Positions 1 through 9,953 of a stretch of DNA of 64,000 nucleotides are shown here, in pieces (positions within the stretch are counted from its first letter, which is position 1; each line of letters starts with the position of its first letter). The notes under the pieces are model-generated. The model saw nothing but the letters and a program-made list of their open reading frames with translations, searched no databases and had not been told where the DNA came from. The translations under genes were made by a program, and so were the position numbers. The stretch is from Caulifigura coniformis (GTDB lineage: Bacteria > Planctomycetota > Planctomycetia > Planctomycetales > Planctomycetaceae): assembly GCF_007745175.1 (NCBI RefSeq), contig NZ_CP036271.1, forward strand, positions 4,414,314 to 4,478,313, read 5' to 3'.

Positions 1-1
1 C

Positions 2-1060
2 GTCGACCCGGATACGCTGACGCCATTTTCAACGAATGTCGGCGCCATCGGCGGGGCGGTCGCGAACCTGTCGACTCATGGAGCGACGAACGCCCGCATG
101 GAAGGGAACGCCGTGGCCGCGGTCCGATTCCTGAACCCGCACCCCGCCCTCACCGCCCCGTACAGCACGCCTCTGAACGGCGCTCCGCACTACGCCAACC
201 GCTGGTACCGGCTACTCGAGTTCCTCACGGTTCCCGATCGCAGCGAGGAGGCCATTCAGCCGCGCCTCGACGACGCGACGCTGCCGCAGGTCCGGTTGCA
301 GCGGCGGACGCCGGGCAAGGTCAACCTGAACACCATTCGCGACACGACCGTCCTGCAGGGGGTGGTCGATGATCACGATCAGCTGGCGACGGTGGACAGC
401 AGCACCCGCTTGCCGTCGATGGACGACCGATACCAGACGACCAATCGGAACTGGTACGACATGCTGCTGCGCTCGCGCGACGGCATCGATCCGACCGCAT
501 TGAACGGGGGGACGACCATCGCCATTCCCGGCAGTATCGCCTCGCGTCCCTTCCGGGATCTGGGCTTCATGGAGGCGGACCGCAACACCGGTTCGACGAT
601 GCTCCGCGACAACAGCATCGAATCGACGATCCTGCGCAGCCTGTCGGCCATCAGCTCGCCTCCGCTCGACCTCTCGACGGTCAGGTCGTCCAGTGCCCAG
701 GGCATCTTCGATGCCCGTACGCAGGCCGACGCGGCCGCCGGAGCCAGCACGGTCGATTACCACACGCGGAATCGCCTGCTCGCCAAGATCCACAACCGGA
801 CCACCAACCGCAGCCACGTGTTCATCGTCTGGACGACGGTCGGTTTCTTCGAAGCTCACCGTCTCGACACGACCAACGGTGCGGCTTCGGGCGAAGTGCA
901 GATTGGCGCGGAAGCCACCGACATTCCCCGCCGCCGGGCGTTCATGGCCTGCGACATGTCGCAGCTCGAAGAAGCCTATGAAGATCCTGATCCGACCGAT
1001 GACCTGCCCGGCTATTACGATTTCCGGAAGTTCATCATCTATCGGAAACTGGTCAAATAA
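2..1060 (+). CDS. C-terminal part of a large unknown Planctomycetes protein (5' end outside window)
   Basis: The frame is open from the left edge with no convincing start, so the N-terminus lies outside the window; about 352 residues are visible and the gene ends in TAA. The text includes a VNLNTI motif, which recalls GspK-like minor-pilin proteins, and near the end a hydrophobic VFIVWTTVGFFEA strand followed by RRRAFMACDMSQLE. From memory, similar C-termini occur in large planctomycete proteins annotated as hypothetical or linked to pilus/type II secretion-like systems; I cannot confirm this. A textbook terminator follows 35 bp after the stop, so this is the last gene of its transcript. Function is not assigned. 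Confidence 0.55.
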   Translation, partial: VDPDTLTPFSTNVGAIGGAVANLSTHGATNARMEGNAVAAVRFLNPHPALTAPYSTPLNGAPHYANRWYRLLEFLTVPDRSEEAIQPRLDDATLPQVRLQRRTPGKVNLNTIRDTTVLQGVVDDHDQLATVDSSTRLPSMDDRYQTTNRNWYDMLLRSRDGIDPTALNGGTTIAIPGSIASRPFRDLGFMEADRNTGSTMLRDNSIESTILRSLSAISSPPLDLSTVRSSSAQGIFDARTQADAAAGASTVDYHTRNRLLAKIHNRTTNRSHVFIVWTTVGFFEAHRLDTTNGAASGEVQIGAEATDIPRRRAFMACDMSQLEEAYEDPDPTDDLPGYYDFRKFIIYRKLVK

Positions 1061-1094
1061 CGCCCGCTGTTCCGGCAGCCGCCCCACACTTCTC

Positions 1095-1130
1095 AGCCCG
1101 GCCGCAACCCTGCGGCCGGGCTGTTTCTTT
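1095..1130 (+). terminator. Rho-independent terminator
   Basis: A perfect 12-bp stem (1095-1106 with 1111-1122, AGCCCGGCCGCA and its complement) with a 4-nt loop is followed by GTTTCTTT. It closes the transcript of the upstream partial gene and insulates mqnC. Confidence 0.9.
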
Positions 1131-1292
1131 GTCGGGGCCGAGTCGTTCCGGAAGGTTCTCCTGGCCGTTAATACCCGGGCCTCGGTGCGGTTCCAAAAAA
1201 AGACCGGCGGTGGGGCCGGCGGGAACACTCACGCACGTCGGTCGTCCGGCCTATACTCCGCCTGTTGCCCGGTTTTTGCACACGCAGGTTCC

Positions 1293-2546
<1,254 letters not shown>

Positions 2547-2883
2547 GTCGACAAAAGGGGTTTGAACAGAGGGCAAGGAAGGAAAGGAAGAAGACGCTGA
2601 AGTTGGCGTTCAATGCCACAGCACGAGGGCTCAATGCTCCAGCTCACAGCCCCTCTCCCCTGCCCCATCCTCCAGGGCATGCCTGTTGTTGAGGGTGGGG
2701 CCAATTCCCCGGGTGAGCGTCAGGCGTCAGTCCACTGATCGATCTCACGAGCAGCCCATGCTTTCTGGCATGCCATCAGCCGGCTGGCATCGGTCCCTCG
2801 CCGACGCGGTTGAAGATCATGCCGGCCTTCCCCGTCCTCTTCCCCGTCCTCTTCCCTTCCTTCTGTCCAAACTTTTGCCGGAA
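2547..2883. other. Intergenic region between convergent genes
   Basis: No gene is seen between mqnC and the hydrolase on the other strand. The stretch 2826-2875 is strongly pyrimidine-rich, with repeated CCCGTCCTCTTCC units, and has no coding features I can support. Confidence 0.5.
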
Positions 2884-2911
2884 GGAAAATCGCCTCTTGT
2901 TTCCAAGAGGC
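2884..2911 (-). terminator. Rho-independent terminator of the alpha/beta hydrolase gene
   Basis: On the minus strand an 8-bp stem (GCCTCTTG/CAAGAGGC, 2892-2899 with 2904-2911) with a GAAA loop is followed by GATTTTCC. It abuts the stop codon at 2912. Confidence 0.8.
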
Positions 2912-5242
2912 TCAGTCCTCCGGGCGGACGGGCCAGTTCAGATGCCGGTGCAGGAAGTCGAACGTCCCCTTGCCGTTGATGGTGTGCGGGCCATTGAAGA
3001 CCTCCATCTCTGTGCGGTCGCCGATTCCGAGCCTGTCATAGTGCCGCTTCACCTTGGCGAACTCCCAGGCGACCCATTCATCGGGGGCGACGCCGTCGTC
3101 GTGCCCACGCTCCACCATGAACGGCCGCGGCGTCATGAGGCTCGCCAGCTCGGCGTAGTTGGCGACGTTCCCCATGTTCCACTCGAAGATCTCGTACTCG
3201 TTCGTGAAGACATAGCTGTAGCGATCCTCGGTGGAGGCGTTCTTCAGAATCCATTCGTTGAAATCGGCCGAGCAGATCGACAGGCAATACCCGGGTCGAG
3301 CCGGTTCGCCATTGTGGGCCGGCCTGGGGGGAAGCAGCGGCGGGATGCGCATGGCCGTCTTCCCGCCGTAACTGAGTCCATAGAACCCGATCCGATCGGC
3401 GTCGACGAACGGCAACGTCGCGAGCCAGTTCAGCGTCTGCTGATGCTGCGGGATGATGTAGCTGAAGAGTGATCGCCCGAGCGGATTGGACTTGCGCTGG
3501 ATGACGCGGAACTCATCCTTGCCGCGATACGGATTCTGGGGGGCGTAAACGATGAACCCGCGCTGGACGAGCTGTGTGCTGAAGCCCTTGTAGGGGCCAT
3601 AAGCCTTCTGATTCGGGTCGGTCACGATGGTATCCATCGGCGTCCCCTCAAGTCCGTGCTGGCAGACGACGCATGGACGCTTCTCACCCGGCTTCAGATC
3701 TTTGGGAATGAGCAGGATTCCGCCCGCGATGATTGGCTGGCTTCCATCGGCTTCGGAACGGAACACATCGAGGACCACCTCGTACCCGGTGTGGGTCGGT
3801 TCGTCGATCACCTGTCGCGACCGAGCGTTCGGCGGGAGGAGACCATACGGAATCCGCCCGATGAGCTCGTCGTAGACCTGGGTGCGGTACGCCTCGCTCG
3901 TCTCCTCCCACGCAGCAAGCGATTTGCGATCGGCACTGGCCCAGTATTTGTCGCGTTCCTTCGCCGCACCGTGCAGGAGCCGCTGCGTGTAGCGGCGAAG
4001 GTCATCGACGAGCTCGCGCTGGCGGTCATGAAGTCGGCGACTTGCCTCGTCCGCGGCGAGCGGTTCGACGGAGTGTTTCCCGGGAACGCGGCCGGGGAAT
4101 CTCGACGCAACGGCCTGCAGGGCTGCCGCGGTTCCACAGCGTCCTCTCTCCGGGGCGGACGACGCCAGGATCTGAATGCGGTTGGCGACTCCCAGTCGTT
4201 CGTAGGTCGCCCTGGCCCTGTGAAACTCGCGTTCGACCGACTGGGGGGAGGGAGTCGTGATCTGGCCGGGCGCGGCGCCGGATCGCTGCGGCGACGGAGG
4301 CGGAGGTCCGGCGATCTCCGGGACCATGCAGTCTTCGATGACGAGTGACCGGGGGGCGATGAGACTCGCCATCTCGGCATCCCCAAACTCATCCAGCAGG
4401 CGCCAGACGTTCCGGTAGATCGGTTCCTGCCAGATCTGTTCCCGCTCGCCGAACGAACCCGAGACGACGCATAGTTCGATCCGGGGATCAATGGCCGCGG
4501 CGTACAGCGCCAGGAGGCCTCCTTCGCCGATCCCCCACACAACGATCTTCTTTCCCGCCGCTTCGAGTTCATCCACGGCCCGCAGGATCTTCTGCACTTC
4601 GTATCCGATGATGTGCCGGCCGAGTTCAAAGGCGGGGCGATAAAGGTATTCGCGGTGGGGCTGGTTTGTGCTGCGGAGATCTGGCCGGCCGCTGAATTCG
4701 CTCGAGCGGTTCGCCAGTCTCAAGGTCCGCGTCGCGATTCCCATCTCGGCGAGGACGTGGGCCAGTTGCTCCTCGGGACGCAGGCCCGCAATCTTTCCGG
4801 TGATGTGTTCAGGGGCCCAGTTCGCATCAGGAACCAGGATCACTTCTCCCGGCCCCTCCCCTGTCACGACAAACTCGGCGGTGACTCCCGGAAATGTGGG
4901 CAGCCGCTCCAGGTTCTCGGGGAGCACAATCTGCCGCGTTCCCGGGGGCAACCTCTCATCGACGGCCCCGATGAGAGTGCGGAGCCGCGCGCGGTTGTCG
5001 GCGACGCTCCTGTCGTAGGCGGCGTGGTTGGAAAAGTCGGGATGCCAATGCCGCTTCCGCCGCTCACGACTCAGGACGATCTCCTGTTCGGCGAAGGCAT
5101 TAATCCCGCGGACCATGTCGACGTCGAGGGGTTCCTCCAGCCGCAGCGGCGCGGTTCCTTCGAGCGGTTTGACATCCTGCTGCTGGGCCCATGCGGTCCC
5201 GCTGATGGCCGCGAGAACGACTGAAACGACTGCGTACCGCAT
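2912..5242 (-). CDS. Secreted protein with two alpha/beta hydrolase-like domains (acetyl xylan esterase/dienelactone hydrolase type)
   Basis: The ATG at 5242 gives 776 residues with a clear Sec signal (MRYAVVSVVLAAISGTAWA). The frame is open upstream to 5590, but that extension is basic, low-complexity and lacks a signal. The C-terminal half is a conventional hydrolase: GFYGLSYGGKTAM holds the nucleophile Ser624, PRPFMVERGHDDGVAP fits the acid region and FNGPHTING the catalytic His. The N-terminal half repeats the fold (IVVWGIGEGGLLALYAAAI), but the nucleophile position is Glu240 instead of Ser, so it looks like a non-catalytic copy. Likely a secreted or periplasmic carbohydrate or polyester esterase; the substrate cannot be read from sequence. 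The divergent neighbour is a DUF1549 gene. Confidence 0.8.
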   Translation of the reverse strand: MRYAVVSVVLAAISGTAWAQQQDVKPLEGTAPLRLEEPLDVDMVRGINAFAEQEIVLSRERRKRHWHPDFSNHAAYDRSVADNRARLRTLIGAVDERLPPGTRQIVLPENLERLPTFPGVTAEFVVTGEGPGEVILVPDANWAPEHITGKIAGLRPEEQLAHVLAEMGIATRTLRLANRSSEFSGRPDLRSTNQPHREYLYRPAFELGRHIIGYEVQKILRAVDELEAAGKKIVVWGIGEGGLLALYAAAIDPRIELCVVSGSFGEREQIWQEPIYRNVWRLLDEFGDAEMASLIAPRSLVIEDCMVPEIAGPPPPSPQRSGAAPGQITTPSPQSVEREFHRARATYERLGVANRIQILASSAPERGRCGTAAALQAVASRFPGRVPGKHSVEPLAADEASRRLHDRQRELVDDLRRYTQRLLHGAAKERDKYWASADRKSLAAWEETSEAYRTQVYDELIGRIPYGLLPPNARSRQVIDEPTHTGYEVVLDVFRSEADGSQPIIAGGILLIPKDLKPGEKRPCVVCQHGLEGTPMDTIVTDPNQKAYGPYKGFSTQLVQRGFIVYAPQNPYRGKDEFRVIQRKSNPLGRSLFSYIIPQHQQTLNWLATLPFVDADRIGFYGLSYGGKTAMRIPPLLPPRPAHNGEPARPGYCLSICSADFNEWILKNASTEDRYSYVFTNEYEIFEWNMGNVANYAELASLMTPRPFMVERGHDDGVAPDEWVAWEFAKVKRHYDRLGIGDRTEMEVFNGPHTINGKGTFDFLHRHLNWPVRPED

Positions 5243-5599
5243 ACGTTCGCTCACCAGGGATGCCCCTTTAGACCCGGACCGAAACGACAATAGTCGACCG
5301 TCGGCCCGCCGTCGCTGCCGCGACCGGATTCGATGTTGATGCGGGGCAGCAGCCTGCCCTGGCCGGCAGGGGCCGCATTTCCGGTCCGTCCCTTTCCAGT
5401 CGGGAGGCCACGATGTCGGGAAACCGTCCAGAATGCGCCGAACGTCGATCCGGTTGTGGAGGTACGCTGTCAGAAGGGAGTAAGCCCTGCGCCGGCGGAC
5501 ATTGCTTCCGACGCGTGGTAAGCTGTCCTTAGCCATTCGGCCGGGCGGTTCCGCCCACACCTGAGATTTCAGAAACCCTTCCAACTCCAAAGGCTGGAA
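5243..5599. other. Divergent intergenic region
   Basis: The 357 bp between the hydrolase and the DUF1549 gene must hold both promoters. I could not pick a convincing -35/-10 pair. The only sub-feature I can support is a purine-rich AAAGG ribosome-binding sequence just before 5600. Confidence 0.4.
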
Positions 5600-7222
5600 A
5601 TGGTGCGATCGCTTCCGCAGTGGGGACGCATGACGGCGTTCGGCGCCGTTCTCGCGATGCTGGCTTCTTTTGCCTGGTCCGCTCCCACGCCTCCGGCCCG
5701 CCCGTCAAAGAAAAAACCACCTCAGCCGAAGCTGCCGGAACTGAAGACTCCGGAAGACAAGCTGAAGTTTCTCGAAGCCATCCGCGCGTCATTCCCGACG
5801 ATCCGTTCGAGCGGCGGGGCGTTCACCGCGGCCGACCTCGACGAGATGATGCGCAAGTACATCTCGAAAGAGACGAAGACCCCGTTCACTCCGATTGTCA
5901 ACGATGAGACGTTTCTGCGTCGCGCGTCGATCGACCTGACGGGGAAGACGCCGACGCCGGAGAAGATCAGGGCGTTCACCGCGGACAAGAGCCCCAAGAA
6001 ACGCGCTGCCCTCGTTGACGAGCTTCTGGCCAGCGACGACTACGCCCGGAAATGGGCCCGGTACTGGCGGTCGGTGGTGTTCCACAACTCGGCCGCGAAC
6101 CGCAATACGATCAATCCCCAGGCGTTCGAAGACTGGCTGTTCACCGAGTTCAAGGACAACAGATCCTGGGACCGCGTCGTCAGCGAAATGATCTCGGCGC
6201 AGCCGCAGCGGCAGCCCAACGTGAAGGCTGAGGAAAACGGCTTCCAGCAGGATCACGGCCCGAACAATTTCATTCTCGCCTGCGAGCGCAAGCCCGACAT
6301 CATCGCCTCCGAAACCGCCCGCATTTTCATGGGCATCAGCGTCGGTTGCGCGGAATGCCATGACCACCCGTTCGACCGTTGGAAGCGCGAGCAGTTTCAC
6401 GAGATGGCCGCATTCTTCGCGAACGGCAAGTACTACATGACGGACCAGGACGATCCGTCCAAGAAGTCGGAAGTGAAGGCCGTGTTCCTGCTGGGTGAGG
6501 AGCCGCCGTCCACGCTGAAGCCCGACCACCTCCGCGTCGCCGCCGCCGCCTACCTCGTCTACAACTCGGACAACTACTGGTTCGCGCGGGCGTACGTGAA
6601 CCGCATGTGGAGCGAACTCGTTGGCGACGGCTTCTATTCCGTCGACAGCCTTGGCCCCGACAAGGACGTTGTCCACCAGCTGATCGTGAATCGTGTCTCG
6701 TCGGCGTTCCGCTATGCGGGGTTCGATCCGAAGTGGCTGTTCCGGCTGATCATGAACAGCGAGGCCTACCAGCGCGGAATTCGCACGATCGACAAGCCGG
6801 AAGACCTCTTCACCTCGGTCCGCCCGGCCCGGTTGCGGCCGTATGAGATCGCCGACAACGTCGAACGGCTGATCGGCGAATTGAAAGGCGCCCGCGGGGC
6901 CGTCGAACGGACCTTCGCACAGAACCCCTCCACTCCGCAAAGCGATCTGGAAGGAACGGTGCAGCAGGCGTTGCTGATGATGAACAACGGCCAGCTGCAG
7001 AAGCAGCTCTCGAACAGCCCGTTGAAGAAGCAGCTGGTCGGGATCAAGGCGAACGACGAGATGGTTCGTGAAGCGTTCCTGGCGGTCCTCGCAAGGACTC
7101 CGACTCCCGACGAGACGAAGCGCTACGCCGACTTCATCAAATCGTCGAAAGACCGGAATGCCGCGATCGATGACCTGCTCTGGGTGCTTACCAACTCCGC
7201 GGAGTTCATCGTCAAACGCTGA
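5600..7222 (+). CDS. DUF1549/DUF1553 domain protein (short form, no N-terminal cytochrome)
   Basis: The 540-residue product has a Sec signal (AVLAMLASFAWSAP), then the DUF1549 block (NDETFLRRASIDLTGKTPTP) and, at Cys250-His254, CAECHDHPFDRW, a haem-c-like CXXCH signature conserved in this family. The DUF1553 part follows (FARAYVNRMWSELVGDGFY, then WLFRLIMNSEAYQR). It lacks the PSCyt1 cytochrome module and concanavalin-like inserts common in longer planctomycete homologues. An AAAGG sequence 8 nt before ATG 5600 supports the start; ATG 5630 is a possible alternative. The DUF1501 gene 139 bp downstream is the usual partner and the two are probably co-transcribed. The biochemical role of this pair is not established; a role in a secreted redox or polymer-degrading complex is inference. 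Confidence 0.88.
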   Translation: MVRSLPQWGRMTAFGAVLAMLASFAWSAPTPPARPSKKKPPQPKLPELKTPEDKLKFLEAIRASFPTIRSSGGAFTAADLDEMMRKYISKETKTPFTPIVNDETFLRRASIDLTGKTPTPEKIRAFTADKSPKKRAALVDELLASDDYARKWARYWRSVVFHNSAANRNTINPQAFEDWLFTEFKDNRSWDRVVSEMISAQPQRQPNVKAEENGFQQDHGPNNFILACERKPDIIASETARIFMGISVGCAECHDHPFDRWKREQFHEMAAFFANGKYYMTDQDDPSKKSEVKAVFLLGEEPPSTLKPDHLRVAAAAYLVYNSDNYWFARAYVNRMWSELVGDGFYSVDSLGPDKDVVHQLIVNRVSSAFRYAGFDPKWLFRLIMNSEAYQRGIRTIDKPEDLFTSVRPARLRPYEIADNVERLIGELKGARGAVERTFAQNPSTPQSDLEGTVQQALLMMNNGQLQKQLSNSPLKKQLVGIKANDEMVREAFLAVLARTPTPDETKRYADFIKSSKDRNAAIDDLLWVLTNSAEFIVKR

Positions 7223-7361
7223 CGATTTTTGAGAAGCAGCCGGATGGCCGTGCCGCAGCATTCTTTGCCGCAGCGGGTGGCCGTCTCGAACCCCGGGAAG
7301 CGCGGCCTCCCGGTTTGCGATCAGGAAGTTTCGACAACGACGATTTCACGGAAAGTCCCTC

Positions 7362-8657
7362 ATGTTTCACCAGAACCTGCTGAGCGTCGGCCTGAACCGC
7401 GAAGGCGCCATCACTCGCCGAAGTCTCCTGCAACTCGTCACGGGCGGGGCGGCCGCGTCAGGTAGCATGGCCTTCCTGCAGGCCATCGGCCTCAACGCGG
7501 CCGAGATGAAGAAGGAGGGGCGCGCGTGCATCATGATCTTCCTCAACGGAGCTCCCAGCCAGCTCGAGCTGTGGGACCCGAAGCCCGGCACCGATAACGG
7601 CGGACCGACCAAATCGATCTCGACCCAGATGCCAGGGGTATCGTTCGCCGAGTACTGGCCGAAGCTCGCCCAGTCGAAAGACGTTTCGCTGATCCGCACG
7701 ATCGTCGGAAAAGAGGCCGCCCACGAACGGGGCGCTTACCATCTGCGGACCGGACGCCGCCTCACGGGTTCGTCCAACCATCCACATATCGGATCAGTCG
7801 CCGCCTGGAAACTGGGCGACCTCGCATCCGACATGCCGAACTTCGTCAGCATCGGCAATACGCCGCATGGCGCCGGCTTTCTCGGAGTGAAGTACGCGCC
7901 GTTCATGGTCGGAGCGGCCGGCCGCCTTCCGGACAACATCGTTGCGAGCGTCCCGGCGCCGCGTCTCGACCAGCGGATGAAGCTTCTCTCGCAGCAGGAT
8001 GCGGAACTCGCCGCCGTGGGAGCCAAGGCGATCGCCAATGAGCACCAGGAGCTGTACCAGCGCGCCAAGAAGATGATGGCGTCGCCCCGCCTGAAATCGT
8101 TCCAGACCGAGCCCGAGAAGCCGGAAGTCAAAGAGAAGTACGGCAAGAGCGCATTCGGCCAGGGATGCCTGGTCGCCCGCCGGCTCGTCGAATCGGGGAT
8201 TCCGTTCGTCGAGGTGCAGCGCGGTGGGTGGGACATGCACGAGAATCTGTGGCAGCGGATGCCGGCGACGGCCGGCGAAGTTGACCAGGGGGTCTCCGCC
8301 CTGATCGCCGACCTGAAGTCCCGCGGGATGCTCGAGAAGACACTCGTCATCTGCATGGGTGAATTCGGTCGCACGCCGAAGATCAACCAGCGGACGCCCG
8401 AAGTCGGCCGCGACCATTGGGCGAGGAACTTCAACGTGCTGCTGGCCGGCGGCGGAATCGCCGGCGGTCAGTGCATCGGTACGACGAGCGATGACGGAAC
8501 CGAGATCGTCGATCGCCCCGTCGACGTCGACGACCTGTTCCAGACCTACTGCCACTGCCTGAAGATCGACGCCGACGAGGAAATGATCACGCCCGAAGGC
8601 CGCCCGCTGCGGATCGTCGATGCGGGATCGCCGGTGAAAGAACTCCTCATCAGCTAG
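7362..8657 (+). CDS. DUF1501 domain protein (Tat-exported, sulfatase-like fold)
   Basis: The 431-residue product carries a twin-arginine signal (TRRSLLQLVTGGAAASG) and the family landmarks FLNGAPSQLELWDPKPG near the N-terminus, GWDMHENLW in the middle and MGEFGRTPKI...GRDHW towards the C-terminus. DUF1501 proteins share an alkaline-phosphatase/sulfatase-like fold but their substrate is unknown. It follows the DUF1549 gene at 139 bp and ends in a hairpin terminator, so the two form a closed transcription unit. GGAAAG lies 8 nt before the ATG. Confidence 0.9.
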   Translation: MFHQNLLSVGLNREGAITRRSLLQLVTGGAAASGSMAFLQAIGLNAAEMKKEGRACIMIFLNGAPSQLELWDPKPGTDNGGPTKSISTQMPGVSFAEYWPKLAQSKDVSLIRTIVGKEAAHERGAYHLRTGRRLTGSSNHPHIGSVAAWKLGDLASDMPNFVSIGNTPHGAGFLGVKYAPFMVGAAGRLPDNIVASVPAPRLDQRMKLLSQQDAELAAVGAKAIANEHQELYQRAKKMMASPRLKSFQTEPEKPEVKEKYGKSAFGQGCLVARRLVESGIPFVEVQRGGWDMHENLWQRMPATAGEVDQGVSALIADLKSRGMLEKTLVICMGEFGRTPKINQRTPEVGRDHWARNFNVLLAGGGIAGGQCIGTTSDDGTEIVDRPVDVDDLFQTYCHCLKIDADEEMITPEGRPLRIVDAGSPVKELLIS

Positions 8658-8697
8658 CAGGCCGTTGAAGGAAACCAACCTGGTCTCAATAGGTGGC

Positions 8698-8728
8698 GGC
8701 ACGGTCTCCGGACCGTGCCACTTTCTTT
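8698..8728 (+). terminator. Hairpin terminator after DUF1549-DUF1501 unit
   Basis: A perfect 9-bp stem GGCACGGTC/GACCGTGCC (8698-8706 with 8711-8719) with loop TCCG is followed by ACTTTCTTT. It also belongs to a CACGG hairpin class seen elsewhere in the window. Confidence 0.75.
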
Positions 8729-8837
8729 GACCGACAAGTCTCGGTCGGTCTCAAGACGGCCCCCGGTCCGTGTATTGACCACCCGTCGACGGGAAATGGA
8801 CCTCTAAGCGAAGCCCAGCTCGCGCCGAGAACAGCGA

Positions 8838-9308
8838 TCAGGCCTCACCGCCCGGCGCCACTTTTCGATGCACCATGCGAAAGCCGGCGCCGGTAAAGCT
8901 CTCATTCCCCACGAGCTTTCCTTCGGCCCGCTCGCGAATCACAAACCCCTCGGACAGGTACAGCGCGAGGGCGGCAGCGTTGCCTTCGAGAACCTCGATT
9001 CGCGTCTCCGGCCCGGACGCCGCGATGGCGTGACGCAGGAGCGCTCTCCCGATTCCTTCGCGATACCTCGCGGGCGATACATAGAGCCAGGTCACCTCAT
9101 CGGACTTCAGCCCCACAAAACCCTCGACGCCGCCATCGATCTCCGCGACGAAGAGGTCGCTATCAAACAGTCCTTCGTTTCCGGCCGCCTGCTCGAGCGG
9201 GACAAAGGCTTCCGGCTGGCCAAAAGCCCGTAACTCATCTCTTCTTGCGGGATCATGAATCTCGCAGAGACGCCGCCAGTCGGAAGGTTCGTAGGGGCGA
9301 ATCTTCAT
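8838..9308 (-). CDS. GNAT family N-acetyltransferase
   Basis: The ATG at 9308 gives a 156-residue single-domain acetyltransferase beginning MKIRPYEPSDWRRLCEIH, the normal beta1-alpha1 start of the GNAT fold. The acetyl-CoA pyrophosphate loop is the segment YREGIGRALLRHAI (the Q/RxxGxG/A signature), preceded by VTWLYVSPARY, and the C-terminal ALALYLSEGFVIRERAEG is the usual alpha4-beta6 region. An upstream ATG at 9332 in the same frame is possible. The gene is divergent from the NTF2-like gene at 9416, with about 108 bp between the starts. The acetylated substrate is unknown. Confidence 0.85.
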   Translation of the reverse strand: MKIRPYEPSDWRRLCEIHDPARRDELRAFGQPEAFVPLEQAAGNEGLFDSDLFVAEIDGGVEGFVGLKSDEVTWLYVSPARYREGIGRALLRHAIAASGPETRIEVLEGNAAALALYLSEGFVIRERAEGKLVGNESFTGAGFRMVHRKVAPGGEA

Positions 9309-9415
9309 TGCGTCGCACGCGACATTGAGCATACTCGAAGGATTGGGTTGCGACTGCTGCGTCTCTCTGCCCGCGCGGATGGACACGACGCTCTTGCTCA
9401 GGTTCAGGATCAACA

Positions 9416-9910
9416 ATGCTCCCTGAAAACAAAGTTCCCGCCCATCTCGATGAAGCCGTGTGCCGCGTGCTTTACCACCGCCTGCTCGATCGCTGGAACG
9501 AGCGGGACGGCCGCGGGATGGCCGACCTGTTTGCCGACGACGGCAGCGTCGTCGGATTCGACGGCAGCCAGCTCGACGGCCGGGCGGCGATCGAGGCGGA
9601 GATGCTCCGCATCTTCCAGCATCACACGCCGGCCGCATTCGTCGGGATCGTCCGCGAGGTCCGGCAGCTGACGGATGACGTCGAGCTGCTTCGTGCCGTC
9701 GCCGGCATGGTCCCCCCGGGGGCAAACGACATCAACCCCGCCGTTAACGCCATCCAGTCGCTCATCGCGGTCCGTCGGGATGGTGAATGGAAGCTGGCGC
9801 TTTTTCAAAATACGCCGGCCCAGTTTCATGGCCGTCCGGAACTTGTCGAATCGCTCACGGCAGACCTTCGCAGCGAGCTGAAAACGTTGCAGCGGATCGA
9901 TGACGAGTGA
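9416..9910 (+). CDS. SgcJ/EcaC-family NTF2-like protein
   Basis: The 164-residue cytosolic product has the NTF2/SnoaL-like cone fold pattern: helix LLDRWNERDGRGMADLFADDG, then VVGFDGSQLDGRAAIEAEM, then HHTPAAFVGIVREVRQLTDD and the terminal strands IAVRRDGEWKLALFQNTP. This matches the SgcJ/EcaC group, whose members are small proteins of mostly unknown activity. It lies 43 bp upstream of the sulfatase gene and may share its transcript, but no functional link is evident. Confidence 0.8.
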   Translation: MLPENKVPAHLDEAVCRVLYHRLLDRWNERDGRGMADLFADDGSVVGFDGSQLDGRAAIEAEMLRIFQHHTPAAFVGIVREVRQLTDDVELLRAVAGMVPPGANDINPAVNAIQSLIAVRRDGEWKLALFQNTPAQFHGRPELVESLTADLRSELKTLQRIDDE

Positions 9911-9953
9911 CCGCGTGGATGTCGCGTCCCCAAGCTGACCCGAGGCCCGGTTG

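Noticed and set aside
212-1228. Long minus-strand open frame opposite the first partial gene
   Set aside because: Arg/Gly/Val-rich shadow of the plus-strand gene with no domain or start signal.
5243-5590. Upstream extension of the two-domain hydrolase
   Set aside because: Basic low-complexity translation with no signal peptide; the signal starts at 5242.
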